Part shown: in pieces, positions 26,330 through 35,529 of the stretch
How the letters are laid out: each line of letters begins with the position of its first letter
How positions within the stretch are numbered: the first letter of the stretch is position 1
NCBI GenBank assembly: GCA_024689285.1
Contig: JAILDR010000033.1
Coordinates: 1 to 37,460 of the forward strand
DNA: 37,460 nucleotides
Reading direction: 5' to 3'
Source of the DNA: Bacteroidales bacterium
Lineage (GTDB): Bacteria; Bacteroidota; Bacteroidia; Bacteroidales; F082
Position numbers and translations under genes: made by a program
The notes under the pieces: generated by a model
Database searches by the model: none
Seen by the model: the letters and a program-made list of their open reading frames with translations, nothing else
What the model was told of the DNA's origin: nothing

Positions 26330-27625
26330 GTGTTCAAGAAAATCCTAAATACCTTTGGCACTAAGATACTGGCAGCAGCACTCAACTTCCTTATCGCCAT
26401 TATCATCTCCCAAACCTTGGGCGATAGTGGCAAAGGAACACAAGCCCTGCTGTTGGCTACCATCTCTTTCATCCTCATCTTCTCCGACATCATCTGCGGT
26501 GCCAGCATCATCTACCTCGCCCCTCGGCATTCGTTCAAGAAAATCCTGGTGGCTTCAACGATATGGGCGGCGCTCATTTCGGTGGTGATGGGATTCTCCA
26601 TCTGGCTGTTCTATCCGAAACTGGCTCCTGACTTGGTCGCACATGTAGCCATCCTGTCACTCATCTCCTCGCTCAGCAACATCAACTTCCGCTTTCTTGT
26701 TGGCAAAGAGGAGATTCAGAAAGCCAACTACAACACGCTGCTGCAGCCAGTTCTGTTGGTACTGACTTTGGTAGTGTATTATATCATCTTAAAACGGACC
26801 GACATTTACGGCTACATCATCGGACTTTATGCCGCATACGGCGGCACCTTCCTGTTGGGCGTATTCATGCTCCGCAAGGAATACGCCAACCTGCGAAACG
26901 ACAAGGACAAGGAATACGGCCCCGTGCTGAGCGACCTTTTCAAATACGGTTTCCTCAACCAGACCGGCCATTTCGTGCAATTCTTCAACCTGCGCTTAAG
27001 TTATTATCTACTGAACAGATACATCAACGTGGGTCGCGTGGGTGTGTTCTCCAACGCTGTCTCCCTCGCCGAAGCCATCTGGATTATCAGCAGCAGCATC
27101 GCCTTGGTGCAATATGCCCGCATAGCCAACGCCGACGACCGCGCCTATGCTCAAAAACTCACGTTGGACTTGAGTAAAATCTGCCTCGTCATTTCGGCTT
27201 TCGCCGTCATCTTACTTGCCATATTGCCACCACAAGTATACACCTTCATCTTCGGCCCCGAATTCGGCGAAATGGCAAGCATCATCCGTATCCTTGCGCC
27301 AGGGGTGCTTTTCTACTGCATCTTCCTCATCCTCGGGCATTATTACTCGGGCATCGGACGCTATCAGATGAACACCTTTGCGTCACTTTGCGGCCTGGCC
27401 GCCACATGCACTCTCGGCTTCACGCTCATACCGCGCTACGATGTCACAGGAGCCGCCATCACATCGGCAGTATCTTATACGATGAACGCCATCTTCCTGT
27501 TCGTCTTCTTCCTCAAGGAGTCGCATCTCAAAGGCAAGGACTTCATCCTAAGAAAGAGCGAAGTACAAAACTATATTGCCGAATTCAAACAACAATTCCT
27601 GAAACAAAACACAGACAATGAATAA
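26330..27625 (+). CDS. Polysaccharide flippase (Wzx-like, MOP superfamily)
   Basis: This 431-residue inner-membrane protein has about 12 hydrophobic segments and begins FKKILNTFGTKILAAALNFL, a typical start for oligosaccharide flippases, which turn lipid-linked sugar units to the periplasmic face. ISQTLGDSGKGTQALLL near residue 28 also fits the family. The start is a GTG. An out-of-frame ATG at 26319 opens a 9-codon frame that overlaps it and would read MKNLC; a 2-base difference would fuse that ATG to the main frame, so either this start is naturally GTG or a small indel has occurred. The methyltransferase gene overlaps its end by 8 bases. Confidence 0.88.
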   Translation: MFKKILNTFGTKILAAALNFLIAIIISQTLGDSGKGTQALLLATISFILIFSDIICGASIIYLAPRHSFKKILVASTIWAALISVVMGFSIWLFYPKLAPDLVAHVAILSLISSLSNINFRFLVGKEEIQKANYNTLLQPVLLVLTLVVYYIILKRTDIYGYIIGLYAAYGGTFLLGVFMLRKEYANLRNDKDKEYGPVLSDLFKYGFLNQTGHFVQFFNLRLSYYLLNRYINVGRVGVFSNAVSLAEAIWIISSSIALVQYARIANADDRAYAQKLTLDLSKICLVISAFAVILLAILPPQVYTFIFGPEFGEMASIIRILAPGVLFYCIFLILGHYYSGIGRYQMNTFASLCGLAATCTLGFTLIPRYDVTGAAITSAVSYTMNAIFLFVFFLKESHLKGKDFILRKSEVQNYIAEFKQQFLKQNTDNE

Positions 27626-28427
27626 GATACACAAATTCACCAAAGCGATTGCGCGCATCATAAGGCATCCCTATCTGCTCAACCTTGTGTTGCAAGACGA
27701 AGGCAGCAACAAGGAAGAGGTAATCCGTAAATACGGCCTCAAAGACGGACTCCCCGTATTGGAAATCAACGAGTTGTTCCCCGATTTCAAAGAAACGGCA
27801 AAGCCTTACGCTTATCTCTCCGGAGCCACCATGCCCATCGATATTGCTTTGCTAAGGGCTTTGGCAAAACGTTACCAAGTGCAGGATTACTTCGAAATCG
27901 GCACCTGGCGCGGCGAAAGTGTTGCCAATCTTGCGGATGTGGCACAACATTGCGTCACCTTTAACCTTCCCAAAGAAGACATCATCAAGCTGACAAACAA
28001 CCCACTTTATGCCGACTTGCACAGCTTCTTCAGCAAGGACTTAAGCAACGTGGAGCAGCTTTACGGCAACTCCCAGTCCTTTGACTTTGGCAATCATTTC
28101 AAGAAATACGACATGGTCTTTGTGGACGGAGACCACCATTATGAAAGCGTGAAGAAAGACACCGAAACAGCCTTCAGGTTGCTGAAAGGCGAACGTGGCA
28201 TCATCGTATGGCACGACTACGGTTTAGACCCCGAAACCATACGTTGGGACGTAATGGGTGCCATCCTTGACGGTACGCCTGCCAACAAACGCAAGTACAT
28301 CTATCATGTTTCCAACACCTTGTGTGCCGTTTATCTACCAGATGACTTGCCAACACACAAACTTGTGCCGTATGAAACGCCAAAGAAATACTTCGAAATT
28401 GATATCAAGACCTATAAAACCAAGTGA
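27618..28427 (+). CDS. Class I SAM-dependent methyltransferase
   Basis: The 269-residue protein carries a Rossmann-type methyltransferase core: EIGTWRGESVANL near residue 93 as the SAM-binding region, then DMVFVDGDHHYESVKKDTE near 164 and GIIVWHDYG near 194. This resembles the methyltransferase-24/CmcI group, whose members methylate small molecules and sugars. It overlaps the flippase gene by 8 bases and precedes a glycosyltransferase, so a sugar of a surface glycan is a likely substrate; this is inferred. No signal peptide is present. Confidence 0.85.
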   Translation: MNKIHKFTKAIARIIRHPYLLNLVLQDEGSNKEEVIRKYGLKDGLPVLEINELFPDFKETAKPYAYLSGATMPIDIALLRALAKRYQVQDYFEIGTWRGESVANLADVAQHCVTFNLPKEDIIKLTNNPLYADLHSFFSKDLSNVEQLYGNSQSFDFGNHFKKYDMVFVDGDHHYESVKKDTETAFRLLKGERGIIVWHDYGLDPETIRWDVMGAILDGTPANKRKYIYHVSNTLCAVYLPDDLPTHKLVPYETPKKYFEIDIKTYKTK

Positions 28428-28434
28428 TACAATA

Positions 28435-28471
28435 GACTGCTTCGTTCCTCGCAGTGACGAAAAGCGACAAT
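28435..28471 (+). repeat. Dispersed repeat copy (gcttcgttcctcgca type)
   Basis: The core agactgcttcgttcctcgca is followed by gtgacgaaaagcgacaattg. It lies between the methyltransferase and glycosyltransferase genes and is followed by tandem aacaact units reaching the glycosyltransferase ATG. It matches copies at 9537-9575 and 10166-10199. Confidence 0.65.
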
Positions 28472-28496
28472 TGAACAACTGAACAACTAACAACTG

Positions 28497-29627
28497 ATGA
28501 ACATCCTGCACCTACTGAGTTGGTTCCCCAAGCCCGACGACCCCACTTTGGGCAACTTCTGCGTCCGCATGATTGACGCGTTGCCCGATGAGTGCCATTC
28601 GGTCATCCTCTCCGTCTGCGACGGCAAGAATATGAAGAAATCCTTCGAAGTCAAGGAGATAAAGGGCGAACATCACACCCACGTGCAGATTTATATCCGT
28701 CCTCCCAAAGTAAATGCCATTCGCAAGCTGAAGATGCTGAGGATGTACCAATACGGACTGAATTACATCAAGAAACGCTTCTTCAAGCCCGACTTGATTC
28801 ACCTTCATGTGACCTACCCGCTCGGCCAAGTGGCTTTGCTATGGAAGAAACTGCTTGGACACCAATATGTTCTTACTGAACATTGGACCATTTACCAGCC
28901 ACAGAACAAGGATGTTTTGGTCGGCAAATTGAAGAATAAGATTGTAAAAATTGCCAACAACGCCGCTCTTATTATGCCCGTCAGCCTCGACTTGCAACAT
29001 TGCATGGAGCAACATGGCATCAGCAACCAGTTCAAGGTGATTTACAACTTGGTGAATACCGACATGTTCAAACTTGGAGTGCCTCAGCCATCGAGCAAGA
29101 AAAAAATGCTCCACATTTCCACCTTGCGCGATGAAGCCAAGAATTTCAGCGGCATTCTTCGCGCCATCGAAAAGCTGCACCAACAGCGCGATGACTTTGA
29201 GTTGCATGTCATTCACGACTACGAAGCCACCGAGTTTAAGACGTTTGCAAAAGAGCATGGTTTGGAAGACTGCGTCTTTTTCCATGGGAAAAAGACCTCT
29301 TCAGAGGTTGCCGAAGCCTACCAAAAAGCAGACTTCTTTGTGCTGTTTTCCAATTTCGAGAACCTGCCCTGCGTCATAGTAGAGGCTTTTGCTTCAGGCG
29401 TTCCCGTACTAAGCACCTCTGTTGGGGGAATTGCCGAGATTCTATCTCCGGAAAGAGGCATCCTTATCCCTCAAGGCGATGAAGAAGCCCTCCTGCAAGG
29501 CTTAATCCAAATGCTTGACCACCATCAAGAATACGACAGGGAAGCCATCCGCCGATATGCCACAAAAACCTTTGCCGCCCAAACCATAGGGCAGCAAATC
29601 TTTGAAGCTTATAAAGAAGTGGTATAG
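28497..29627 (+). CDS. Glycosyltransferase family 4
   Basis: This is a 376-residue GT-B fold glycosyltransferase, probably cytosolic at the inner membrane. The N-terminal half begins MNILHLLSWFPKPDDPTLGN and contains PDLIHLHVTYPLGQ. The C-terminal half has the nucleotide-sugar site with FFVLFSNFENLPCVIVEAFA and SGVPVLSTSVGGIAEIL, holding the conserved E of the EX7E-type motif. It follows the flippase and methyltransferase genes, with a dispersed repeat in between. The donor and acceptor sugars are unknown. It converges on lpxA with a 33-base gap and no clear terminator. Confidence 0.92.
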   Translation: MNILHLLSWFPKPDDPTLGNFCVRMIDALPDECHSVILSVCDGKNMKKSFEVKEIKGEHHTHVQIYIRPPKVNAIRKLKMLRMYQYGLNYIKKRFFKPDLIHLHVTYPLGQVALLWKKLLGHQYVLTEHWTIYQPQNKDVLVGKLKNKIVKIANNAALIMPVSLDLQHCMEQHGISNQFKVIYNLVNTDMFKLGVPQPSSKKKMLHISTLRDEAKNFSGILRAIEKLHQQRDDFELHVIHDYEATEFKTFAKEHGLEDCVFFHGKKTSSEVAEAYQKADFFVLFSNFENLPCVIVEAFASGVPVLSTSVGGIAEILSPERGILIPQGDEEALLQGLIQMLDHHQEYDREAIRRYATKTFAAQTIGQQIFEAYKEVV

Positions 29628-29660
29628 GAAACTTGCCGACAAAACGGATTGCAACCCCTG

Positions 29661-30452
29661 TTACTCCTCGTTGCCTACAGCATTTTTCATAACGCCCATC
29701 TTGGAGCTTTCTATAAAGCCGAGGATGAAATCGCGGTCTTCCGACTGTGGCAAATGTTCACGGATATATTGAACAGACTGGGTCATATTCATCCCCACGC
29801 TATAAACCACACGATACACATCTTGAATCGCGTTGATACGCTCGCGCGAGAACCCGCGACGCATCAATCCGATGGAATTGACACCCGCATAACTGACAGG
29901 ATAATTAGGCGTAGTCTTCACAAAAGGCGGAATATCCTTATTGACCAAAGCGCCACCACAAATCATCACATGGGCACCAATGTGCAAGAACTGGCTTACC
30001 GCAGCCAAACCTCCAAAGATGGCCCAATCGTCAACAACAACATGACCCGCCAATGTTGCAGCATTCGCCATAATGACATGATCACCCAAGACGCAGTCGT
30101 GCGCCACATGGGTGAAAGCCATCAGCAGGCAATCCTTGCCCACTATCGTCTTCCCTAAAGCTGCAGTCCCCTTGTTGACCGTTGCCGACTCGCGCACCGT
30201 AGTGCCGTCGCCGATATAGCAATAAGTGGTCTCGCCTTTGTATTTCAAGTCTTGCGGAATGGCAGAAATAACTGCACCAGGGAAAATCTTGCAGTTCTTC
30301 CCGATACGGGCACCATCCATTATGGTGGCATTGGGGCCAATCCACGTGCCAGAACCAATTTCGACATCCCCGCCAATCCACGCGAACGCCTCAATCTTCA
30401 CGTCTTCCGCAATACGGGCATCGGGGTGGATATAGGCTAAAGGCTGATTCAT
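29661..30452 (-). CDS. lpxA: Acyl-ACP--UDP-N-acetylglucosamine O-acyltransferase
   Basis: LpxA performs the first step of lipid A synthesis, adding a 3-hydroxyacyl chain to UDP-GlcNAc. The 263-residue protein is a left-handed beta-helix made of hexapeptide repeats (IHPDARIAEDVKIEAFAWIG onward), with the catalytic His in FTHVAHDCVLGDHV and the C-terminal helical part (GLMRRGFSRERINAIQDVYR). Length is normal. It starts 5 bases after the lpxC stop codon and is the last gene of the lpx block. Confidence 0.97.
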   Translation of the reverse strand: MNQPLAYIHPDARIAEDVKIEAFAWIGGDVEIGSGTWIGPNATIMDGARIGKNCKIFPGAVISAIPQDLKYKGETTYCYIGDGTTVRESATVNKGTAALGKTIVGKDCLLMAFTHVAHDCVLGDHVIMANAATLAGHVVVDDWAIFGGLAAVSQFLHIGAHVMICGGALVNKDIPPFVKTTPNYPVSYAGVNSIGLMRRGFSRERINAIQDVYRVVYSVGMNMTQSVQYIREHLPQSEDRDFILGFIESSKMGVMKNAVGNEE

Positions 30453-30457
30453 AATTA

Positions 30458-31372
30458 TTAATATAATAAGGTGTGCTTGATTTTTCTTGCAAAAGCCGTG
30501 TTGGAGAAATGTCCAGGCTTCACAGCTGTCACCTTGCCCTTGATAGGACGACCAACCAACGTAAGGTCGCCGATGACATCAAGCAGTTTGTGACGAGCAG
30601 GCTCGTTGTCAAAATAGAGTTCCACGTTGTTCAGGATGCCGCATTCCTTAACTGTAACTTTAGGTTTCTTAAAGAAAGCTGCAATATGGTCAAGTTCCTC
30701 GGCAGAGACATTACGGTTGACGAACACGATGGCATTGGTCAGGTCGCCACCCTTGATGAGGTTACGGCTGATAAGGGTTTCCAACTCGTGGAGGAAAACA
30801 AAGGTACGGCAGGGTGCAATCTCATTTTCGAAATCCTTCAAGTCGTGCAATTTGGCATGTTGCTCGTCCAAAACCCTTGTGTTGTATTTCACCTTCACGT
30901 CGATTTCAAAGTGGTCGCAAGGCTCCATTCTCAGTTCGATGCCCAAAACCTCATTTTTGTATGAAATCGGTTCTTCGATGACGAGATAGTTGCGCTGAGC
31001 GTTCTGCTCAACGATACCGGCCTTGTGAATAGCCTCGACAAATAGTTTGCCGCTGCCGTCCATGATGGGAGTTTCCTCAACATCGATGTCAATCAGCACG
31101 TTATCAACGCCCATGCCCCGCAGCGAGGCCAGCACATGCTCAACCGTGTAAATCTTAACGCCGCCTTTGCCGAGCGTGGTACCACGAGCTGTGTCGATGA
31201 CATTATCCACGTCTGCCTCAATGATGGGTTGGTTGTCAAGATCGATTCTGCGGAAACGGATTCCTGAGTTTACTGGAGCGGGATTGAAGGTCAGCGTGCC
31301 GCATTGGCGCGTATGGAGACCTGCTCCTGAAACGCTGACTTTATTTTTGAGTGTACACTGTTTTTCGGTCAT
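30458..31372 (-). CDS. lpxC: UDP-3-O-acyl-N-acetylglucosamine deacetylase, stand-alone LpxC
   Basis: LpxC is the zinc-dependent deacetylase that commits the cell to lipid A synthesis. The 304-residue protein keeps the metal and catalytic residues: Glu78-His79 in YTVEHVLASL, His261 and Asp265 in RHKLLDVIGDL, and His288 in PGHFSN. In most Bacteroidota LpxC is fused to a C-terminal FabZ dehydratase domain, about 460 residues in total. Here the protein ends soon after the deacetylase domain (KIKHTLLY) and lpxA begins 5 bases later, so the FabZ part is absent. It has its own -7 element at 31414-31421. Confidence 0.95.
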   Translation of the reverse strand: MTEKQCTLKNKVSVSGAGLHTRQCGTLTFNPAPVNSGIRFRRIDLDNQPIIEADVDNVIDTARGTTLGKGGVKIYTVEHVLASLRGMGVDNVLIDIDVEETPIMDGSGKLFVEAIHKAGIVEQNAQRNYLVIEEPISYKNEVLGIELRMEPCDHFEIDVKVKYNTRVLDEQHAKLHDLKDFENEIAPCRTFVFLHELETLISRNLIKGGDLTNAIVFVNRNVSAEELDHIAAFFKKPKVTVKECGILNNVELYFDNEPARHKLLDVIGDLTLVGRPIKGKVTAVKPGHFSNTAFARKIKHTLLY

Positions 31373-31413
31373 AAAAGCATATTATCCGTGGAATATCTTC
31401 CACAAAAAACGTG

Positions 31414-31421
31414 CAAAGATA
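31414..31421 (-). promoter_or_regulatory. -7 element for lpxC-lpxA
   Basis: The minus strand reads TATCTTTG (TAnnTTTG), 41 bases upstream of the lpxC ATG. It lets lpxC-lpxA be expressed independently of lpxD. Confidence 0.6.
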
Positions 31422-31467
31422 GGAATTATTATCTTATCACCAAGAAAAAAAAGCGTCCCGAAAGGTT

Positions 31468-32514
31468 CTATACTGTCTTTGTGTCTTTTAACTCCTTAAT
31501 TTCCTTTTCAAGGGCTTCCAGTTTGCGCGCCATTTCATCGATGTGGCGGAAACGGGCGTTGGAGACGAGATATTGACGCAAAGGTTGTATCGGAGTGCCC
31601 ATAAAGGCTTGGTTTTCCTCTTTGATACTGCCCATAATGCCGCTCTGACCGCCAAACTGGGAGCCGTCTGCGATGGTGATATGCCCTACAAATCCCGACT
31701 GTCCACCGATAACGCAATTCTTGCCAAGACGTGTTGAACCGCTCACCCCCACTTGGGCTGCCATAGCAGTATTCTCCCCCACCTCCACATTATGCGCCAA
31801 ATGCACCAGATTGTCGATTTTCACACCCTTGTGGATGTGCGTTGAGCCCATAGTAGACCTGTCAATAGTGGCGTTAGCCCCGATTTCCACATCGTCCTCA
31901 ACCACCACGTTGCCCACCTGCGGAATTTTCTCGTAATGTCCATCAGCTTGAGGGGCAAAGCCAAAGCCATCAGCGCCCAACACAGCTCCTGCGTGAAGAA
32001 TACAATTCTTGCCGATAACCGTATTGCGGTAAAGCTTCACGCCAGGATACAGCACCGTATTGTCGCCAATGACACAACCGTCGCCGACATAAACCTGCGG
32101 ATAGAGCTTCACGTTGTTCCCAATCTTGGCATTCTCTCCCACAAAGGCAAACTCGCCAAGATAGAGATTCTCTCCGCATCGTGCCGATGAAGAGACAAAA
32201 GCCAATGAAGAAACGCCTTGCTTGTTTTGCATCATCTGGTCATAAAAGGCCAGCAGTTTGGCAAACGAGGCGTAAGCATCCCGTACCCGAATCAAGGTGG
32301 CCTGAATGGGTGCTGTCGCCTCAAAGTCGTCGTTCACGATGACAATACTCGACTGGGTCTCATAAATATAATGCGTATATTTCGGATTTGCCAGGAAGCT
32401 TATCATGCCGGGAGCACCTTCCTCAATCTTGGCCACATTCCATACCTCCACATCGGGGTTGCCTTCCACCTTCCCTTCAAGGATTCCGGCGATTTGTATA
32501 GCAGTAAAAGTCAT
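31468..32514 (-). CDS. lpxD: UDP-3-O-acylglucosamine N-acyltransferase
   Basis: LpxD adds the second 3-hydroxyacyl chain in lipid A synthesis, after LpxC. The 348-residue protein has the N-terminal uridine-binding domain ([37 protein letters not shown]), a left-handed beta-helix of hexapeptide repeats from about residue 105, the catalytic His in [14 protein letters not shown], and a C-terminal helix ([19 protein letters not shown]). It follows the membrane protein gene by 28 bases and precedes lpxC by 95. Confidence 0.97.
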   Translation of the reverse strand: MTFTAIQIAGILEGKVEGNPDVEVWNVAKIEEGAPGMISFLANPKYTHYIYETQSSIVIVNDDFEATAPIQATLIRVRDAYASFAKLLAFYDQMMQNKQGVSSLAFVSSSARCGENLYLGEFAFVGENAKIGNNVKLYPQVYVGDGCVIGDNTVLYPGVKLYRNTVIGKNCILHAGAVLGADGFGFAPQADGHYEKIPQVGNVVVEDDVEIGANATIDRSTMGSTHIHKGVKIDNLVHLAHNVEVGENTAMAAQVGVSGSTRLGKNCVIGGQSGFVGHITIADGSQFGGQSGIMGSIKEENQAFMGTPIQPLRQYLVSNARFRHIDEMARKLEALEKEIKELKDTKTV

Positions 32515-32542
32515 AATTCAAGAGTATTAAAAAAATCCACGT

Positions 32543-33061
32543 TTACAGCAGGCGTTCAAAATCGTGTTTCAAGACAGCCACAGCCTGTTCCACCATGGGA
32601 TTGGGCAAGGCGACAAGGCTCTGAGCGATAATGGACACATCCTCCTCGTCCTTCAATTGTTCAAAAGTCGTATTGATTTGGTTGACAAGTTCTTCTTTAG
32701 CGTTCACCACGGCATTCCAAGTGGAATCGGAAACATAAAGCTGCTGGGCGAGGTTGTGTTCAAACTCCTCCCTCACATTCTGCAGAAGCTGAAGATGGAA
32801 CGCACCTTTCTCAAGGCCAGGCACATAGATGCGCTTCACCAGCTGGGGCAGTTGCACCCTTTCAAGATAAAGCAAAAAGCGTTCGTATGCCTGCACCTTC
32901 AGCGGCATGATGATTTTCAAGGCCTGCACCTTCAGCTCCATCTTGCTTCCGTTGCGGAGTTCGGCATCTTTCATCCTAATCAGACGGGACAAAAGTATCA
33001 TCGCGGCGACCATCAGCAGCAGTCCCGCACCCATTAGCGAATAGATAATCCAGGTGTTCAT
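32543..33061 (-). CDS. Conserved membrane-anchored protein of unknown function
   Basis: The product has 172 residues starting MNTWIIYSLMGAGLLLMVAA, with one N-terminal membrane segment and a basic/charged cytoplasmic part. The rest is mostly helical (LKVQAYERFLLYLERVQLPQ, FEHNLAQQLYVSDSTWNAV). It resembles uncharacterised Bacteroidota membrane proteins that I cannot name. The frame stays open to 33184, but a -7 element at 33081-33088 fixes the start at 33061. It heads the lpxD-lpxC-lpxA block, 28 bases before lpxD, so an envelope role is plausible but inferred. Confidence 0.82.
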   Translation of the reverse strand: MNTWIIYSLMGAGLLLMVAAMILLSRLIRMKDAELRNGSKMELKVQALKIIMPLKVQAYERFLLYLERVQLPQLVKRIYVPGLEKGAFHLQLLQNVREEFEHNLAQQLYVSDSTWNAVVNAKEELVNQINTTFEQLKDEEDVSIIAQSLVALPNPMVEQAVAVLKHDFERLL

Positions 33062-33080
33062 AGCGTTCAAAATTTTGCGG

Positions 33081-33088
33081 CAAAGGTA
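33081..33088 (-). promoter_or_regulatory. -7 element for the membrane protein-lpxD unit
   Basis: The minus strand reads TACCTTTG (TAnnTTTG), 19 bases upstream of the ATG at 33061. Confidence 0.65.
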
Positions 33089-33167
33089 GGGATTTTTCGT
33101 TGAAGTGCAAATTGTTTTTCGTCGCAAAAATCTGCAATTGAGGCATAGCCCGAATTGCGGTTTTTTG

Positions 33168-33175
33168 TATTTTTG
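33168..33175 (+). promoter_or_regulatory. -7 element for the MBL-rubredoxin operon
   Basis: TATTTTTG (TAnnTTTG) lies 32 bases before the ATG at 33208. It is divergent from the promoter at 33081-33088. Confidence 0.65.
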
Positions 33176-33207
33176 TAACCTCAAACATAATTAAACTCAT
33201 CTTGAAT

Positions 33208-34149
33208 ATGGACATCAAAGCAGTAAAATTCAGAAAAGACGGGTTCTACACCCAGCCCTTTGCCTTTGGCGGCGAAGAAGGCCCCGACAAGTTTGACCGC
33301 AACATCCGCTATCGCGGTAGCTTGCAGAACTATGTGATTGATACGGGTTCGGAGGTGATTCTGGTGGATACAGGTCTACCAGCCGGCACACCAGAGGGAA
33401 CCCCCGACGAGACCTCGCTTGCCTTCATCGGCAAAGACATTTGCAGTTATATGGACGCTCTGGCCTCGTTGGGCTATAAGCCCGAACAGGTCACCAAAAT
33501 CCTGCTCACGCACAAGCATGCCGACCACAGCGGCGAACTCCGTTCGTTCCCGAATGCGAAAATCTATGTGAATGCCGACGAAATGCAGGCAGCCGAGTTG
33601 CAGGGCCTACCCAATCTGGTGCCAGTAACCTTTACCGACGGGGCGTATCACAACTTCCCCGACAGCCAGAAAATCTGCGACAGCATCTATTTCATCAAGG
33701 CCAAAGGACACACCAACGGCAACAGCCTCGTGATTGCAGAGAACAAAGGTCTGTACTATATGTTCCAAGCCGACATCACATACGTGGATGAAGCTTTATA
33801 TGAGAACAAGCTTTCTGTAGTGTACGACGACCTGTCCGCTGCCCGCGAGACCTTGGACCGCGTGCGTGAGTTTGTGCGCAACAATCCTACGGTCTATCTC
33901 TCTACTCACTCACCGCAAGGCTATGAGAACTTGGAAGCCAAGCGCGTGATGGACCTCGACCACCCCTACCCGACCACCCTTGCCGAAGTGAACTTTACAA
34001 AGAAAGAAGCCTCTGGTAAGTACATCTGCTCCATCTGTGGTTATGTCTATGACCCCGCTGAGCACGATGGCGTGGCTTTCGAAGACCTGCCCGATGACTG
34101 GAAATGCCCGCGCTGCAAGCAAGGCAAGGAGAAGTTCAATAAGGCATGA
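33208..34149 (+). CDS. Metallo-beta-lactamase-fold hydrolase fused to a rubredoxin domain
   Basis: The 313-residue cytosolic protein has two domains. Residues 1 to about 265 form a metallo-beta-lactamase fold with the metal motif [13 protein letters not shown], a further His in [11 protein letters not shown], an Asp in MFQADITY and a late His in YLSTHSPQG; the closest general resemblance is to lactonase-type hydrolases. The last 45 residues are a rubredoxin iron site with two CxxC pairs ([10 protein letters not shown] and [11 protein letters not shown]) and a shorter-than-usual loop between YDP and [12 protein letters not shown] at 33202 is an alternative start, but ATG at 33208 is likelier. 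Fusion to rubredoxin suggests electron transfer or oxygen/peroxide defence, which is inferred. The AlkZ-related gene follows by 7 bases. Confidence 0.9.
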   Translation: MDIKAVKFRKDGFYTQPFAFGGEEGPDKFDRNIRYRGSLQNYVIDTGSEVILVDTGLPAGTPEGTPDETSLAFIGKDICSYMDALASLGYKPEQVTKILLTHKHADHSGELRSFPNAKIYVNADEMQAAELQGLPNLVPVTFTDGAYHNFPDSQKICDSIYFIKAKGHTNGNSLVIAENKGLYYMFQADITYVDEALYENKLSVVYDDLSAARETLDRVREFVRNNPTVYLSTHSPQGYENLEAKRVMDLDHPYPTTLAEVNFTKKEASGKYICSICGYVYDPAEHDGVAFEDLPDDWKCPRCKQGKEKFNKA

Positions 34150-34156
34150 TGCGGTT

Positions 34157-34807
34157 ATGACCGGTCTTCAAATATCCAATCCGGAGACGATGGAACAAGC
34201 CATTTGCGAGTTGGGCATCGTCCCCTTTTTCACCAGTGCCATCCCGGGCTATTCCATCAAGGAACTCACCCAGCCTGGGTTTTGGTTTGACAGCGAGGAG
34301 AACTCGCTCGGGCCGTGGGACTGGAAGATCGGCTGCCTCCAAAACGGCGGCATCGCGTATGGGAAGTTCCTCTGCGGGGGAAAAGCTGCCTTCGCAACGG
34401 TCCCATTTTACCGCGAACTGATGAATGTCCGCCGTGCCACGACAACGCCCGACAAGAATGGTGAGCGCATCATGGAGTATCTCGAAAAGCAAGGCAGCAT
34501 CACCATCAAGGAGGTGCGTGCTTTGCATGGTGTGAAGAAAGGCCAAGCCGATGCGGCTATAGGCAAGCTGATGCAGCAGTGCCGTGTCGTCACGGGAGCC
34601 ATTGAGCGGGTGTATCGAGGGCCCGAACAGGTTTACAACGGTTGGCAGGTGTCGTATTTCTGCACACCCGAGTCGCTGTTCGAAGACTTCATTACGCTCC
34701 ACACCGACCACACCCCCGAGGAGTCGCTGGAGTTTTTAGTCGACCACATCACGAGGCTGACGAAAGGAACGGCCTCTCGTAAACAAGTTATAAAAGTGCT
34801 GAAATAA
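34157..34807 (+). CDS. AlkZ-related winged-helix protein
   Basis: The 216-residue protein begins MTGLQISNPETMEQAI. It contains IVPFFTSAIPGYSIKEL, WDWKIGCLQNGGIAYGKFL and FYRELMNVRR near the middle of the first half, then a probable winged-helix segment around SITIKEVRALHGVKKGQADA. This matches, from memory, proteins annotated as AlkZ-related in Bacteroidota, distant relatives of DNA glycosylases; catalytic activity is not shown. The frame is open further upstream, inside the preceding gene, but the ATG at 34157, 7 bases after that gene, is the natural start. Confidence 0.75.
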   Translation: MTGLQISNPETMEQAICELGIVPFFTSAIPGYSIKELTQPGFWFDSEENSLGPWDWKIGCLQNGGIAYGKFLCGGKAAFATVPFYRELMNVRRATTTPDKNGERIMEYLEKQGSITIKEVRALHGVKKGQADAAIGKLMQQCRVVTGAIERVYRGPEQVYNGWQVSYFCTPESLFEDFITLHTDHTPEESLEFLVDHITRLTKGTASRKQVIKVLK

Positions 34808-34832
34808 CCATAATCACTAAATCCTAATCAAA

Positions 34833-35507
34833 ATGAAAAAAGCATTCTTTCTCGCAGCAGTGGCCCTGATGATGGCCTCGAGCTGCAACAACCAGAACAA
34901 CAAGACCGCCCAAGTCGCGGCTGAACCTGAGCCCGTGGTCGAGCAGACCAGCGGCATCTACGACATCACCGTAAAGGACATCGACGGAAGCGATGTATCC
35001 TTGGCCAACTACAAAGGCAAAGTGCTGCTCATCGTCAATGTGGCCAGCAAATGCGGACTGACCCCGCAGTACGAAGGCCTTGAAGCCCTTTACCAGAAGT
35101 ACAAGGACCAAGGTCTGGAGATTTTGGCCTTCCCCTGCAACCAATTCTTGGGACAAGAGCCTGGCACCAATGAGGAGATCCAGAGTTTTTGCTCGCTGAA
35201 TTACCACGTCTCCTTCCCGCTGTTCGACAAGATTGATGTCAACGATGAGGCTGAAAGTCCGCTCTACACCTACCTCAAGGAGCAAGCACCTTTCAAGGGC
35301 TATCCCGAAGGTACCGATGAGTTTGCGACAATGCTTGGCGAAATTCACCAAAAGACCGGCACGGGCTTCGACCAAGGCGATGCCATCCGCTGGAACTTCG
35401 GCAAGTTCCTGGTCTCCAAAGACGGCAAGACCATCCTTCGCTTCGAGCCTATGGTGACACCCGACATGCTGGAAGAAGACATACAAAAGATGTTGGAATA
35501 CAAATAA
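34833..35507 (+). CDS. Glutathione peroxidase-family lipoprotein
   Basis: The 224-residue protein has a lipoprotein signal ([18 protein letters not shown]) with a modifiable Cys18, so it is probably periplasmic and membrane-anchored. From about residue 42 it is a thioredoxin-fold peroxidase with the active-site motif [15 protein letters not shown], then [13 protein letters not shown] and the [12 protein letters not shown] motif. It uses Cys rather than selenocysteine, and the second Cys in PCNQF suggests thioredoxin-type recycling. It is 25 bases after the AlkZ-related gene in what looks like a stress operon. Confidence 0.95.
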   Translation: MKKAFFLAAVALMMASSCNNQNNKTAQVAAEPEPVVEQTSGIYDITVKDIDGSDVSLANYKGKVLLIVNVASKCGLTPQYEGLEALYQKYKDQGLEILAFPCNQFLGQEPGTNEEIQSFCSLNYHVSFPLFDKIDVNDEAESPLYTYLKEQAPFKGYPEGTDEFATMLGEIHQKTGTGFDQGDAIRWNFGKFLVSKDGKTILRFEPMVTPDMLEEDIQKMLEYK

Positions 35508-35529
35508 GGTGTAAACCATTTTAGCGGAA

